Assembly (NCBI GenBank): GCA_029210915.1
Contig: JARGGJ010000013.1
Coordinates: 1 to 38,751, forward strand
Direction: 5' to 3'
DNA from: Patescibacteria group bacterium
Lineage (GTDB): Bacteria > Patescibacteriota > Patescibacteriia > 2-12-FULL-60-25
Length of the DNA: 38,751 nucleotides
Shown here: positions 14,426 to 22,250 of the stretch, piece after piece
How positions within the stretch are numbered: the first letter of the stretch is position 1
Layout of the letters: each line of letters begins with the position of its first letter
Notes under the pieces: model-generated
Databases searched by the model: none
The model's input: the letters and a program-made list of their open reading frames with translations, nothing else
What the model was told of the DNA's origin: nothing
Translations under genes and position numbers: made by a program

Positions 14426-14950
14426 ATGTTCGATTCGGAAATAGTATTGCTTGTGCAACAAATTTTTATTGCATCGGAAATAGGCGAGTGGATGGCAATT
14501 GCTCTTGCTCGAGTTTGGATATTTTTATTTTTTCCTGTTTTAGCCTGGCTTTGGGCATACGGATCCACAATAGAGCGCCATGGCGTAAAAGAGGCTTTAT
14601 GGTCTTTAGGTTTGGGAATTTTTGGTTCAGAATTTATCTCTATGCTGGTTATGCGTGAACGTCCTTTTTTAGCCATCCAAGAAGTTCTAACCTTGGTTCC
14701 GGTTCCAATTACAACATCGTTTCCCTCTACTCACACAACCTCGGCTATTGCATTAACCGCGGCTCTTTATTTTGTAAACAAAACAGCCGGGCGCATCGGC
14801 TTATTGATCACATTGGGTGTTATTATCGGCCGCATCGCAGTTGGGGTCCATTACCCAACGGATATACTTGGCGGTATTGCCCTTGGTCTGCTATCATTTG
14901 CCTTGGTACGCCTTGGCCACAAAGCCGTAAGGAAACCCATTAAAAACTAA
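14426..14950 (+). CDS. PAP2-family membrane phosphatase (undecaprenyl-diphosphatase-like)
   Basis: A 174-residue polytopic membrane protein with four to five hydrophobic segments. The three PAP2 signature regions are readable: R-E-R-P-F (about residue 76), S-F-P-S-T-H-T-T-S (about 97-105) and G-R-I-A-V-G-V-H-Y-P-T-D (about 133-144). These provide the Arg, Ser-His and Arg-His-Asp residues of the phosphatidic-acid-phosphatase fold. Small bacterial members of this type usually dephosphorylate undecaprenyl diphosphate to recycle the cell-wall lipid carrier, and MltG next door supports a wall role. The lysine often preceding R-P in the first signature is not seen. The start at 14426 follows from the promoter; the frame opens six codons earlier inside the -10 region. 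Confidence 0.82.
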   Translation: MFDSEIVLLVQQIFIASEIGEWMAIALARVWIFLFFPVLAWLWAYGSTIERHGVKEALWSLGLGIFGSEFISMLVMRERPFLAIQEVLTLVPVPITTSFPSTHTTSAIALTAALYFVNKTAGRIGLLITLGVIIGRIAVGVHYPTDILGGIALGLLSFALVRLGHKAVRKPIKN

Positions 14951-15075
14951 ATAACCAATCACAATCAGTATTTTGTAATTTGTATCTGGTATTTGGCAGA
15001 ATAACTTAGGTTAAACTAACGGTTCATTTTATAAATCGCAAAATACTATATACCTTCTACCAAATACTATTTGTT

Positions 15076-16098
15076 ATGCGTAAATTTCTATTTCTTATTG
15101 GAGTTCTTCTTTTAATCGCCGGCATTTTTACTGCTTGGTTTTTTCCATCTGCTTACATCGGGGCACCTGCCGAGTTCACTTTAAAAATCACTATCGAAAA
15201 AGATAATTCAATAAGCGATATAGCTCTTCTGCTTAATCAAAAAGGTATAATTACTTCCGCTTACGGTTATCAACTTTTTGCTTTATTTAATGATACGGCC
15301 AAGCGAGCCATTCCTGGCGAGTACGAGCTTTCCCCGGGTTCATCATACAAGCAAATCGCCAGGCAAATATCACAAGGTCCCAAACGCGACGAAATAACTT
15401 TACGTTTCATCGAAGGTCAAACTTTGGATGATTGGCAATCTAAATTAATTTTAGAAGGTGTTTCGGCAACATCAGTAAGTGATTTGGTGGGGGATACGCG
15501 TATTAAAAAATCTTTCGCCAAAGGTTTGGAGGATCAATTTGAATTTCTAAAAGATTTACCCGAGGGAACTTCGCTCGAAGGTTATCTTTTCCCCAATACT
15601 TATCGTGTCTGGAAAGATCAACTCCCGCTTGGAATCGCGCTTAAGCAATTGAGTGAGTTCGAGAATAAAACCGAAGGTTTTGCTGAAACAGCCGCTGCTC
15701 AGGGCCGAACATTACACGAGGTTATAACCCTGGCATCCATCGTCGAAAAAGAAGGTCGTAATCCCGAAGAGCGTCGTAATATTGCCCGTATCTTTTTAAA
15801 TAGACTTAAAATCGGTATGCGTTTGCAATCAGATGCTACGGTAAACTATGTCACCGGTGCCAACAATCCACGCCCAACGCTTGATGATTTGGAAACGGTT
15901 TCCGCCTATAATACATACAGAAACGAAGGTTTGCCACCTGGCCCAATTTGCAACCCCGGCAAAGAAGCACTCGATGCCGCGCTAAACCCTGCAGATAATA
16001 ATTACTACTTCTATCTCCACGACGAAGAAGGAAATATCTACTACGCTCGTAACGCCGAGGAGCACAAACTAAACCGCTGGAAAGCCTATGGCGAGTAA
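15076..16098 (+). CDS. mltG: Endolytic transglycosylase MltG
   Basis: A 340-residue YceG-like protein with an N-terminal TM anchor (FLFLIGVLLLIAGIFTAWFF, about residues 4-23). A LysM-like stretch follows (about 38-110, ITIEKDNSISDIALLLNQ), then the catalytic domain. The catalytic glutamate lies in ASIVEKEGRNPEER near residue 220. The family motifs ANIFLNRLKIGMRLQSDATV (here starting I-A-R-I) and LPPGPICNPG are both present. It cleaves nascent glycan strands at the outer face of the membrane and is thought to set strand length. It is preceded by a 125-nt spacer with weak inverted repeats (ATACTATATACC, ACCAAATACTATTTG) and followed by an AAATAACAAATAA repeat. No Shine-Dalgarno is seen. Confidence 0.93.
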   Translation: MRKFLFLIGVLLLIAGIFTAWFFPSAYIGAPAEFTLKITIEKDNSISDIALLLNQKGIITSAYGYQLFALFNDTAKRAIPGEYELSPGSSYKQIARQISQGPKRDEITLRFIEGQTLDDWQSKLILEGVSATSVSDLVGDTRIKKSFAKGLEDQFEFLKDLPEGTSLEGYLFPNTYRVWKDQLPLGIALKQLSEFENKTEGFAETAAAQGRTLHEVITLASIVEKEGRNPEERRNIARIFLNRLKIGMRLQSDATVNYVTGANNPRPTLDDLETVSAYNTYRNEGLPPGPICNPGKEALDAALNPADNNYYFYLHDEEGNIYYARNAEEHKLNRWKAYGE

Positions 16099-16103
16099 AC
16101 TCG

Positions 16104-16198
16104 CAAATAACAAATAATAAATTACAAATAAAAAATAATAAAGATAAAAACTCAACTCGCTTTGTTATTTATTATTTATAATTTGTTATTTATTTGTA
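16104..16198. repeat. AAATAACAAATAATAAA inverted repeat, copy 1
   Basis: The left arm CAAATAACAAATAATAAATTAC and right arm TTTGTTATTTATTATTTATAATTTG are inverted copies, with CAACTCGC near the centre. A relative lies at 37507-37584 around the end of the methyltransferase gene. Confidence 0.75.
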
Positions 16199-16199
16199 T

Positions 16200-16979
16200 A
16201 TGCGTCTCCATAAGAAAATCGCCGAATCAGGGTTTTGCTCTCGTCGCGCTGCCGAAAAGTTGATCGGCGAAGGATTGGTAACCGTTAATGGAAAAGTTGC
16301 GGAAATTGGTCAAATAGTATCTGATGATGATGAGATAGTAATAGATGGAAAACCTCTCAATTCAAAAGCTGAAAAAATTTATATAGCACTAAACAAACCG
16401 GCCGGTTACACTTGCACGAATCGACGCTTTAAAGGCGAAAAAAACATCTTTGATCTTGTCGATATCGACGAGCGCCTTTTTGTTGTTGGCCGCTTAGATA
16501 AAGATAGCCGCGGCTTGGTGATTCTCACAAATGATGGCGACTATGCATTAAAAGCCACGCACCCTCGCTATCATCACGAAAAAGTCTACGAAGTTACGGT
16601 AAAACCCAATTCCCCCAATTTTAATCGCAGTCCGAATAAATCCCCTGCGACTAAAATATCCCCGTCAGCTAAGCTGAGCTTTGCCTTTGCTAAAGAGGGT
16701 GCAAAAGACAATGAGAAACTTTGGGCCGACGATATTTTAAGTTGTCTAAAAAAAGGAATCACCAGCGATGGAGAATTTTTAGTTGCAAAGAAAGCCTTAT
16801 ATCTTGGTGAAAATACATTCAAAATAACACTTGCCGAAGGTAAAAAACGCCAACTCCGCCGTATGTTTGGTTACATGGATTTATGGGTTACGGATTTGCT
16901 CCGCACCCAAATCGGCAAAGTGAAGCTCGAAGATCTGGAAGAAGGGGAGTGGCAAGAAATTAAAAACCCTCGAGAGTGA
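16200..16979 (+). CDS. 16S/23S rRNA pseudouridine synthase, RsuA/RluB-type
   Basis: A 259-residue enzyme (ATG at 16194 would add two residues). An N-terminal S4 RNA-binding domain (about residues 1-60, RLHKKIAESGFCSRRAAEKL) precedes the pseudouridine synthase domain. The catalytic aspartate is in VVGRLDKDSRGLVILTNDGD (about residue 99), and the C-terminal KRQLRRMF motif is intact. It isomerises a uridine in rRNA; the exact site cannot be read from sequence. Between VYEVTVK and the next conserved helix (about residues 135-170, DNA 16603-16710) is an extra Ser/Pro/Asn/Lys-rich stretch that family members usually lack. Its DNA holds small palindromes such as CAGCTAAGCTG. The last codons overlap a terminator for the convergent gene. 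Confidence 0.9.
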   Translation: MRLHKKIAESGFCSRRAAEKLIGEGLVTVNGKVAEIGQIVSDDDEIVIDGKPLNSKAEKIYIALNKPAGYTCTNRRFKGEKNIFDLVDIDERLFVVGRLDKDSRGLVILTNDGDYALKATHPRYHHEKVYEVTVKPNSPNFNRSPNKSPATKISPSAKLSFAFAKEGAKDNEKLWADDILSCLKKGITSDGEFLVAKKALYLGENTFKITLAEGKKRQLRRMFGYMDLWVTDLLRTQIGKVKLEDLEEGEWQEIKNPRE

Positions 16980-16982
16980 GGG
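16962..16982 (-). terminator. Terminator of the YqeK-like gene, inside the end of the pseudouridine synthase gene
   Basis: On the minus strand CCCTC-6 nt-GAGGG then TTTTTAATTTC. It overlaps the last five codons of the plus-strand gene, and the two convergent stop codons are only 7 nt apart. Confidence 0.65.
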
Positions 16983-16986
16983 TGAG

Positions 16987-17568
16987 CTAGGAGTTATTTC
17001 CTCTGTGGTCCGGATTGGTTATCCGGGCCAAACGGCGAACATTGGCACCTGTTTTCTCTAAACTCCGCACATCGCGTCCGTTAAGAGTTTTTAGTACCTT
17101 TTCCATCCGTCCGGACAAAAAATCACATACAAGCACAGCAGTTCTTGGATCGTTTTGATCGGCCGCGGCAATTATTCCCGCAATATGCAGGCTTTTTGCT
17201 AAATTCGAAGGATCTCTATAAAGGAATGTGTGGTCACGAATTCCTCTAAACACATCATCACTTCTCTCATCTAATACCTCAAACGCGAACCAAGCACTGG
17301 CAGGCCCCGTAAGATGATATATTCCTAAACACTCTTTGGGGATGCGTTTAAGTAGGTTTCTATCGTGAGCCTCGACATAGCTGACCATCGCCTCATAACT
17401 CATTTGTCTGGAAACCAAGTGAAGTGTTCCGGCTAGTTGGCCAAGTTTTGGATCAAAGTCAAATTTATTTGCTACCGAGAGCATCAACTGGGCAGTATAT
17501 GTGGATCTGTCGTAATTTTTTGGTGACAGCTTTGCTTTAAGGTACGTGTCTAATTGGTGGAGTTCCAT
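16987..17568 (-). CDS. YqeK-like protein lacking the HD-domain metal residues
   Basis: A 193-residue all-helical protein. The start MELHQLDTYL is set by AGGAGG 5-10 nt upstream. The segment order resembles the HD hydrolase YqeK: LSPKNYDRSTYTAQLMLSVA (family S-x-x-R-x-x-H-S-x-x-V), AGTLHLVSR (family A-G-L-L-H-D), LTGPASAWFAFEVL (family H-G-P-V-G-A) and IRDHTF (family I-R-x-H-T). SLHIAGIIAAAD is in place of the usual A-D-x-I-E. At the expected positions H becomes R, the HD aspartate becomes L, and the His of HGP becomes T; only the IRxHT histidine is kept. If the match is right it cannot bind the usual metal centre and would be a regulatory or degenerate homologue. The alignment is from memory. 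Confidence 0.6.
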   Translation of the reverse strand: MELHQLDTYLKAKLSPKNYDRSTYTAQLMLSVANKFDFDPKLGQLAGTLHLVSRQMSYEAMVSYVEAHDRNLLKRIPKECLGIYHLTGPASAWFAFEVLDERSDDVFRGIRDHTFLYRDPSNLAKSLHIAGIIAAADQNDPRTAVLVCDFLSGRMEKVLKTLNGRDVRSLEKTGANVRRLARITNPDHRGNNS

Positions 17569-17586
17569 TCAACCTCCTCGAGCCAG

Positions 17587-17615
17587 AGTATGACACATTC
17601 CTTCGGATTTGTCAT
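17587..17615 (-). promoter_or_regulatory. Promoter of the YqeK-like gene
   Basis: On the minus strand ATGACA (17615-17610), a 17-nt spacer and CATACT (17592-17587) preceded by TGT (extended -10). It gives a leader of about 12 nt that contains the AGGAGG. Confidence 0.55.
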
Positions 17616-17687
17616 TAGCCAAGCTTCACGCCTGTTTATCAACCGTTGTGCCAACCGAGAGGGCTTGATATGCTCTACCAAGCAAGG

Positions 17688-17770
17688 TCGTAACGTCATA
17701 AAGTCCTAACGTCATAACGCAAGAATATTACAGCCCGTTATGACTTTAAGACGTTTACCGTTATGACTTC
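17688..17770. repeat. GTCATAACG inverted repeat upstream of the helicase
   Basis: The left words CGTAACGTCATAAAGTCCTAACGTCATAACG are mirrored by CGTTATGACTTTAAGACGTTTACCGTTATGAC (each is given here as overlapping words of one arm). The repeat ends 6 nt before the helicase ATG. A looser version built from GTTCATAACG/CGTTATAAACG lies at 21075-21200. Confidence 0.7.
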
Positions 17771-17776
17771 TTTTGT

Positions 17777-19951
17777 ATGAAAAATATCGATTTCTCTTCA
17801 GAGTTAAATCAAGAACAGCTTGATGCGGTCCTGCATGGCGACGGCCCTTGTTTGGTTTTGGCCGGTGCTGGCTCGGGTAAAACTCGCACGGTCACGTATC
17901 GTGTAGCTTATCTGCTGGAAAAAGGCGTAGACCCACGCAGCATCCTCCTGCTTACTTTTACCAACAAAGCCGCCCGCGAAATGTTGGATCGCATCAGCAT
18001 GCTCGTTGGCCCCGAGGCCAAAGGAGTTTGGGGTGGAACTTTTCACGCTGTCGCCAATCGCTTGCTTAGGTCTTTTGCCGGAGCGGTTGGTTACACGCCA
18101 AGCTTCTCCATACTCGACGAGTCCGACTCAAAAGCGCTCATGAAGGCAGTGCTGAAAGATGCAAAGATTGATCCCAAAGCCCGCCGTTTTCCGTCGGCCT
18201 CGGTTCTTAAAAACATCTACTCATACTCCCGCAACACCAGCACTCCCATCAAAGAAGCTATAGAGTTAAAGCATCCAAACTTCATGGATTGTACGGGCGA
18301 CATCGATTGGGTTTGCTCCGAGTATCAAAAACGCAAACAACAATCCAATGCAATGGATTTTGATGATCTGCTTTGGAATTGGCTTAAACTCATGGAAACA
18401 CAACCGGCAATCGCCAGCCAAATCAGTACACGTTTTCAATATGTCTTGGTCGACGAGTATCAAGATACAAACGCCCTCCAAGCCCGAATAATCGGCGAGC
18501 TTGGCAAAGCGCACAAGAATGTCTTCGTCGTAGGGGATGACGCGCAATCAATTTACGCTTTTCGCGGGGCTGATGTAAAAAATATTTTATCTTTCCCCGA
18601 TACATGGCCGGATTCCAAAATATTTAAACTGGTCTCCAATTACCGATCCACTCCGCAAATTCTGGATCTTGCGAACGCATCATTAAGTTACAACGAAAAT
18701 CAATTCGAAAAAAACCTAATCGGCCTCAAAGACCCCGGTGTCAAACCTATCGTCACAGCCTGCCCTTCCGCCCGCCAAGAAGCAAAAAATATTGTCGATA
18801 GAATCCTGGCTTTCAAATCTCAGGGTGTTTCACTTTCGGAGATGGCAATTCTTTTTCGTGCTTCATCTCATTCTCAAGCTCTGGAGTTCGAGCTTATGAA
18901 ACACGAACTGCCTTTTGAATATCGCGGAGGCTTAAAATTCTTCGAGCGCGCGCACATCAAAGACGTACTCACTTACATGCGCCTGCAAGTAAACGGCAAA
19001 GATGAACCGGCTTGGCTCCGTGTCTTAAGCATGCAAACCGGCATCGGTGCCGCAACGTGCGCCGTAATCCTCGAACAAGTCCGCGAGTCCGAATCTAAAG
19101 AAGTTGCCATTATCTCAACTCAAGTAAACATCCCGGCGCGCGCGCAAATTGGCTGGGCGGATGTACAAAGTGTATTTGCGGGAATGATAGATGCAACCCC
19201 GGGCGCCATGGTCCGCGCTGTCGCTAATTCCGATAACTATAAAATTCACCTCGAAGCCGAGTACCCCGATTGGCGCGATCGCCTCGAAGATTTGGAACAA
19301 CTCGCCATCTTCGCCGACGCTTACCCTGATACAGCCTCCTTCCTCGCCGACGCAACTTTAGATGATGCCTCCTTCCGCCGCGAAAAGGGTTCTGACGCGG
19401 GACGTTCGGGACGTGGGACGAGCGACGACGAAAGATTGATCCTCTCCACGATCCATCAAGCTAAAGGTCTCGAATGGGACACGGTCTTCATCATTCATCT
19501 CACCAACCAAGGCTTCCCATCACCACGAGCCCTCGAGGAAGAAGGCGCAATCGAAGAAGAGCGTCGTCTATTCTATGTGGCATCCACTCGTGCCAGAAAT
19601 CGCTTATACCTCTCATACCCTCAAGTGGCCGGTTACGACGCAATGAGCATTTGTCGTCCATCAATGTTTCTGGAAGAGCTCCCCGGTAATCTTACCGAAT
19701 CCGAACAGCTTGGTCGTTCCACATCCATCTCATCATCGCAACGATCCTGGGGAGATGAAGATTCAGGCTGGGGAGATGATTACGAAGAACCCACAATAGA
19801 ACTCGACCGCTTTGGCAACCGCCACCGTAAGTCGCGGGACGCGGGACGCAGGACGAGCGACGAGGTCAAGGTCACCTCTGTTTGGAAATCCAATAAACCC
19901 AAAAAGGAACTGCCAAAAATATCTTTTTTAAGAGATGTGGAAGAACTATAG
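17777..19951 (+). CDS. UvrD/PcrA-type superfamily 1A DNA helicase
   Basis: A 724-residue 3'-5' helicase of the UvrD/PcrA/Rep type, which unwinds DNA using ATP in repair and replication restart. Motifs in order are Q-motif LNQEQLDAV (about residues 10-18), Walker A AGAGSGKT (29-36), TFTNKAAREM (motif Ia), VDEYQDTN (motif II, about 226-233) and VGDDAQSIYAFRGAD (motif III). STIHQAKGLEWD (motif V, about 555-566) and VASTRARNRLYLSY (motif VI, about 601) complete the set. The C-terminus K-V-T-S-V-W...ISFLRDVEEL resembles the tail of bacterial PcrA. Two hydrophilic loops (about residues 540-552 and 686-697) are encoded by GGGACG-type DNA repeats (19396-19430 and 19834-19868). The protein is slightly short because domain 2B is compact. 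No Shine-Dalgarno is seen. Confidence 0.93.
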   Translation: MKNIDFSSELNQEQLDAVLHGDGPCLVLAGAGSGKTRTVTYRVAYLLEKGVDPRSILLLTFTNKAAREMLDRISMLVGPEAKGVWGGTFHAVANRLLRSFAGAVGYTPSFSILDESDSKALMKAVLKDAKIDPKARRFPSASVLKNIYSYSRNTSTPIKEAIELKHPNFMDCTGDIDWVCSEYQKRKQQSNAMDFDDLLWNWLKLMETQPAIASQISTRFQYVLVDEYQDTNALQARIIGELGKAHKNVFVVGDDAQSIYAFRGADVKNILSFPDTWPDSKIFKLVSNYRSTPQILDLANASLSYNENQFEKNLIGLKDPGVKPIVTACPSARQEAKNIVDRILAFKSQGVSLSEMAILFRASSHSQALEFELMKHELPFEYRGGLKFFERAHIKDVLTYMRLQVNGKDEPAWLRVLSMQTGIGAATCAVILEQVRESESKEVAIISTQVNIPARAQIGWADVQSVFAGMIDATPGAMVRAVANSDNYKIHLEAEYPDWRDRLEDLEQLAIFADAYPDTASFLADATLDDASFRREKGSDAGRSGRGTSDDERLILSTIHQAKGLEWDTVFIIHLTNQGFPSPRALEEEGAIEEERRLFYVASTRARNRLYLSYPQVAGYDAMSICRPSMFLEELPGNLTESEQLGRSTSISSSQRSWGDEDSGWGDDYEEPTIELDRFGNRHRKSRDAGRRTSDEVKVTSVWKSNKPKKELPKISFLRDVEEL

Positions 19952-19957
19952 CATATC

Positions 19958-20025
19958 GTCCTAAGTCCTACGTACATGGTCCTGGCGTTGATCGAAGCCA
20001 GGACCATGTACCAAGGACCATGTAC
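19958..20025. repeat. GGACCATGTAC inverted repeat, copy 1
   Basis: Arms GTACATGGTCCTGGC and GCCAGGACCATGTAC (19972-19986 and 19997-20011) surround a GATCGA centre, with further half-words GTCCTAAGTCC and AAGGACCATGTAC outside. Sisters lie at 35152-35221 and 38593-38663. Confidence 0.85.
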
Positions 20026-20066
20026 TTTAAGTTGACGCAGTCAATTTGGTTCGCTAATGTTTGGCC

Positions 20067-21065
20067 ATGCAAAGCGGATATTGCCCATTTTTGGCTGAAC
20101 CAAACAAGCTCTGCGACATAATTGCCGCGGGCATTGTTGATGAATATCTAAAACGCGACCCCGATAGCCGTGTGCATATTTCGGTTTCCGGAGGTCACGG
20201 GGCTCTTTTTGTAGCCGGCGAACTCCAATCCACTGCTGATTTTGACGTATCCGCGAGCGTTCGTCGCATCCTTGGAAAATACGGCATACCGGAAGGCCTT
20301 GAGCCTTTCATCGCTTTAGAAAAGATCCCCAGTGAGCGCATCATGCACGCTCGCCAAGCCTGCATCGACCCGGTTACGGCTTTTGGTTACGCAACTAAAG
20401 AAAGCGAGTCGCAAATTCCGTTGGTTCAGCATCTCGCCAACAAAATCGCACAAACATTAGAGGATAAGCGAGCCGAAGATCCGGAATGGTTTTGGATGAG
20501 CCGAGTAGGTGGAGTAACCGTGACACGCGGAGGAAGTAAGGATCTGGAAATAACAATTCGCATCGATCATGGCACTCAAGACTTGGGCAGTGTTCGCCAA
20601 GAAATTACCAAAGTTATCGAATCACAGAATCTTGTCGAATCTTACAAACTCCACATCAATCCACTTGGCGCATCCGACTATCACAACCTAAATACCGCAA
20701 TCGGCCAATCCGGGCTCTGCGCCCAACCTTACGGTTCCGCACTGCCATGTATACCAAATTCGTCAGGCTATGACTGGCACAAGGCCAAAGTAATCGCGCC
20801 AATTATAGCGCGCAATATCGCAAAACGAATTTTAAAATCATCAGACTCTAAAGCTATCATGGTTCGTTTGGTCTACATGCCGGGCGAGGATGAGCCCGCG
20901 CAAATCTGGATCCGCAATGAAGCGGGTCGCGACTTATCATCAAAGACAGAAGGCATGGAGCTCCACCTCCAAAAAGCCATGGACACATGGAAGCAATCCG
21001 ATCTCATGACCCAAATAGCAATCCACGGCATCCCGGGAGATCAAAATTTCCATTGGGAAATTTAG
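20067..21065 (+). CDS. MetK-like protein (divergent S-adenosylmethionine synthetase homologue)
   Basis: A 332-residue protein, somewhat shorter than typical MetK (about 380-400). The MetK order can be followed. CDIIAAGIVDEYLKRDP matches the ICDQISDAxLD helix, FVAGELQSTADFDVSASVR matches the VAGEITT strand, DPVTAFGYATKESE matches GDQGxMFGYAxxET, and later come INPLG and IIARNIAKRIL. Key residues seem lost. The GHPDK loop with the catalytic His reads LAEPNK, and the GLTGRK Arg-Lys pair reads GLCAQP. It is therefore probably not an ordinary SAM synthetase; it could be inactive or act on another nucleotide. ATG 20067 is preferred over TTG 20061. It is the only gene between two spacer repeats, with no Shine-Dalgarno. 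Confidence 0.65.
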   Translation: MQSGYCPFLAEPNKLCDIIAAGIVDEYLKRDPDSRVHISVSGGHGALFVAGELQSTADFDVSASVRRILGKYGIPEGLEPFIALEKIPSERIMHARQACIDPVTAFGYATKESESQIPLVQHLANKIAQTLEDKRAEDPEWFWMSRVGGVTVTRGGSKDLEITIRIDHGTQDLGSVRQEITKVIESQNLVESYKLHINPLGASDYHNLNTAIGQSGLCAQPYGSALPCIPNSSGYDWHKAKVIAPIIARNIAKRILKSSDSKAIMVRLVYMPGEDEPAQIWIRNEAGRDLSSKTEGMELHLQKAMDTWKQSDLMTQIAIHGIPGDQNFHWEI

Positions 21066-21074
21066 AACTACACA

Positions 21075-21200
21075 CAGTCCGTTCATAAGGTTCATAACCC
21101 CGTTATGCAACGGGACAGGCTGTTCATAACGAGTTTACGATGTTTTTTAAGCACTGCTTAACTCGTTATAAACGGATTAACGTTATAAACGGATAAATGT
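21075..21200. repeat. GTTCATAACG/CGTTATAAACG inverted-repeat spacer
   Basis: The words GTTCATAAGG, GTTCATAACGAG and CTCGTTATAAACGG, AACGTTATAAACGG form imperfect inverted arms, with AACGGGACAGG and a central TTTTAAGCACTGCTTAA. It lies between the MetK-like and cyclophilin genes. No gene is seen in this 198-nt gap. Confidence 0.6.
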
Positions 21201-21263
21201 CATTAACGTAAAAATAGTTTTCCACTTTTCATACCCAAGTTCAGAGGATAAGATGCACATACT

Positions 21264-22043
21264 ATGAAATATGGATTACTATTTACAACGCTTTTAATTT
21301 CCGCCGTCCTTATCGGCGCCGGATGCAAGCCATCCGATTCACCGGTATCACTCGATAAATACAAAGTACCGGGCAGTTCAGATCAACAAGCAGCTAACCC
21401 AAGCCCGCCAATGGATGCATTAATCCCCGAAGCCGATGCATCAGCCCCACCGGAGGCAAATATCGAGGAAGCGCCAAGTTCAACTCCTCCCGCAGAGCCC
21501 GCAGAAGCTCTCCCGCCAACCGAAGAATCATCTAAACCTAAACAAGAAACTACTATGCCAGAACCAAAAGCTCCGGAGACTCTTGCTTTCCCGGGCGTCT
21601 TACCCGAGGCGCAACTTGCAAACAAACAAGTTCGCATCAAAACTACAAAGGGAGATATTGTTTTCGAGATCCTTCCCAAAGAAGGCCCCAAGGCCGCATC
21701 TAACTTTGTCTATTTAACCGAACGCAGTTTTTATAATGGTCTCAAATTCCATCGCGTGGAACCGGGCTTTGTTATACAGGGCGGAGATCCAAATGGAAAT
21801 GGAACCGGAGGCCCGGGTTATAAATTCGAAGATGATACTGTTAACCTCCCATACAAAGAGGGTATAGTTGCAATGGCAAACGCCGGCCCCAACACAAACG
21901 GTTCGCAATTTTTCATCATGCTCGGCGATAACCCGCTTCCGCCAAATTACTCTATCTTTGGTCGCGTAACATCCGGCATGGATGTAGTCAAAAAAATTGC
22001 CATCGGCGACGTAATGACATCTGTTACCTTGGAAACTAAATAA
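21264..22043 (+). CDS. Cyclophilin-type peptidyl-prolyl isomerase, lipoprotein
   Basis: A 259-residue exported protein. The N-terminus MKYGLLFTTLLISAVLIGAGC is a lipoprotein signal with lipobox I-G-A-G-C, so the mature protein starts at Cys21 and should be lipid-anchored on the outer face of the membrane. A Pro/Ala/Glu/Ser-rich linker (about residues 30-115) leads to a bacterial cyclophilin domain (about 123-259). That domain has the motifs KGDIVFEILP, FHRVEPGFVIQGGDPNGNGT, MANAGPNTNGSQFFI and YSIFGRV; the R and F residues of the active site (FHRV, SQFF) are present. It catalyses cis-trans isomerisation of proline bonds in exported proteins. It is monocistronic with its own terminator. Confidence 0.93.
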   Translation: MKYGLLFTTLLISAVLIGAGCKPSDSPVSLDKYKVPGSSDQQAANPSPPMDALIPEADASAPPEANIEEAPSSTPPAEPAEALPPTEESSKPKQETTMPEPKAPETLAFPGVLPEAQLANKQVRIKTTKGDIVFEILPKEGPKAASNFVYLTERSFYNGLKFHRVEPGFVIQGGDPNGNGTGGPGYKFEDDTVNLPYKEGIVAMANAGPNTNGSQFFIMLGDNPLPPNYSIFGRVTSGMDVVKKIAIGDVMTSVTLETK

Positions 22044-22056
22044 AAATTCATCTTGT

Positions 22057-22084
22057 AAAAAAGTCGTTTAAAATCGACTTTTTT
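22057..22084 (+). terminator. Terminator of the cyclophilin gene
   Basis: Perfect stem AAAAAAGTCG/CGACTTTTTT with an 8-nt loop, 13 nt after the stop. Confidence 0.85.
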
Positions 22085-22204
22085 ATTTTGCTTATAAATA
22101 GGTGGATAAATTATTTATTTTAATGTAAATTTAGGCTTTTTATCTCCATTGATTGACATATATCAAAATTTATAATAGGCTAAATTAAATGTACTTAAGC
22201 GCCT

Positions 22205-22231
22205 TTGACAACTTACAAAAATGCTTATAAA
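22205..22231 (+). promoter_or_regulatory. Promoter of the histidine-phosphatase-like gene
   Basis: Perfect TTGACA (22205-22210), a 15-nt spacer and TATAAA (22226-22231); a shifted reading gives 17 nt and TAAACA. It lies 32 nt before the ATG. It is the only promoter-like block in the AT-rich 22085-22262 gap. Confidence 0.5.
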
Positions 22232-22250
22232 CAGGTAACCGCAAAATCCC

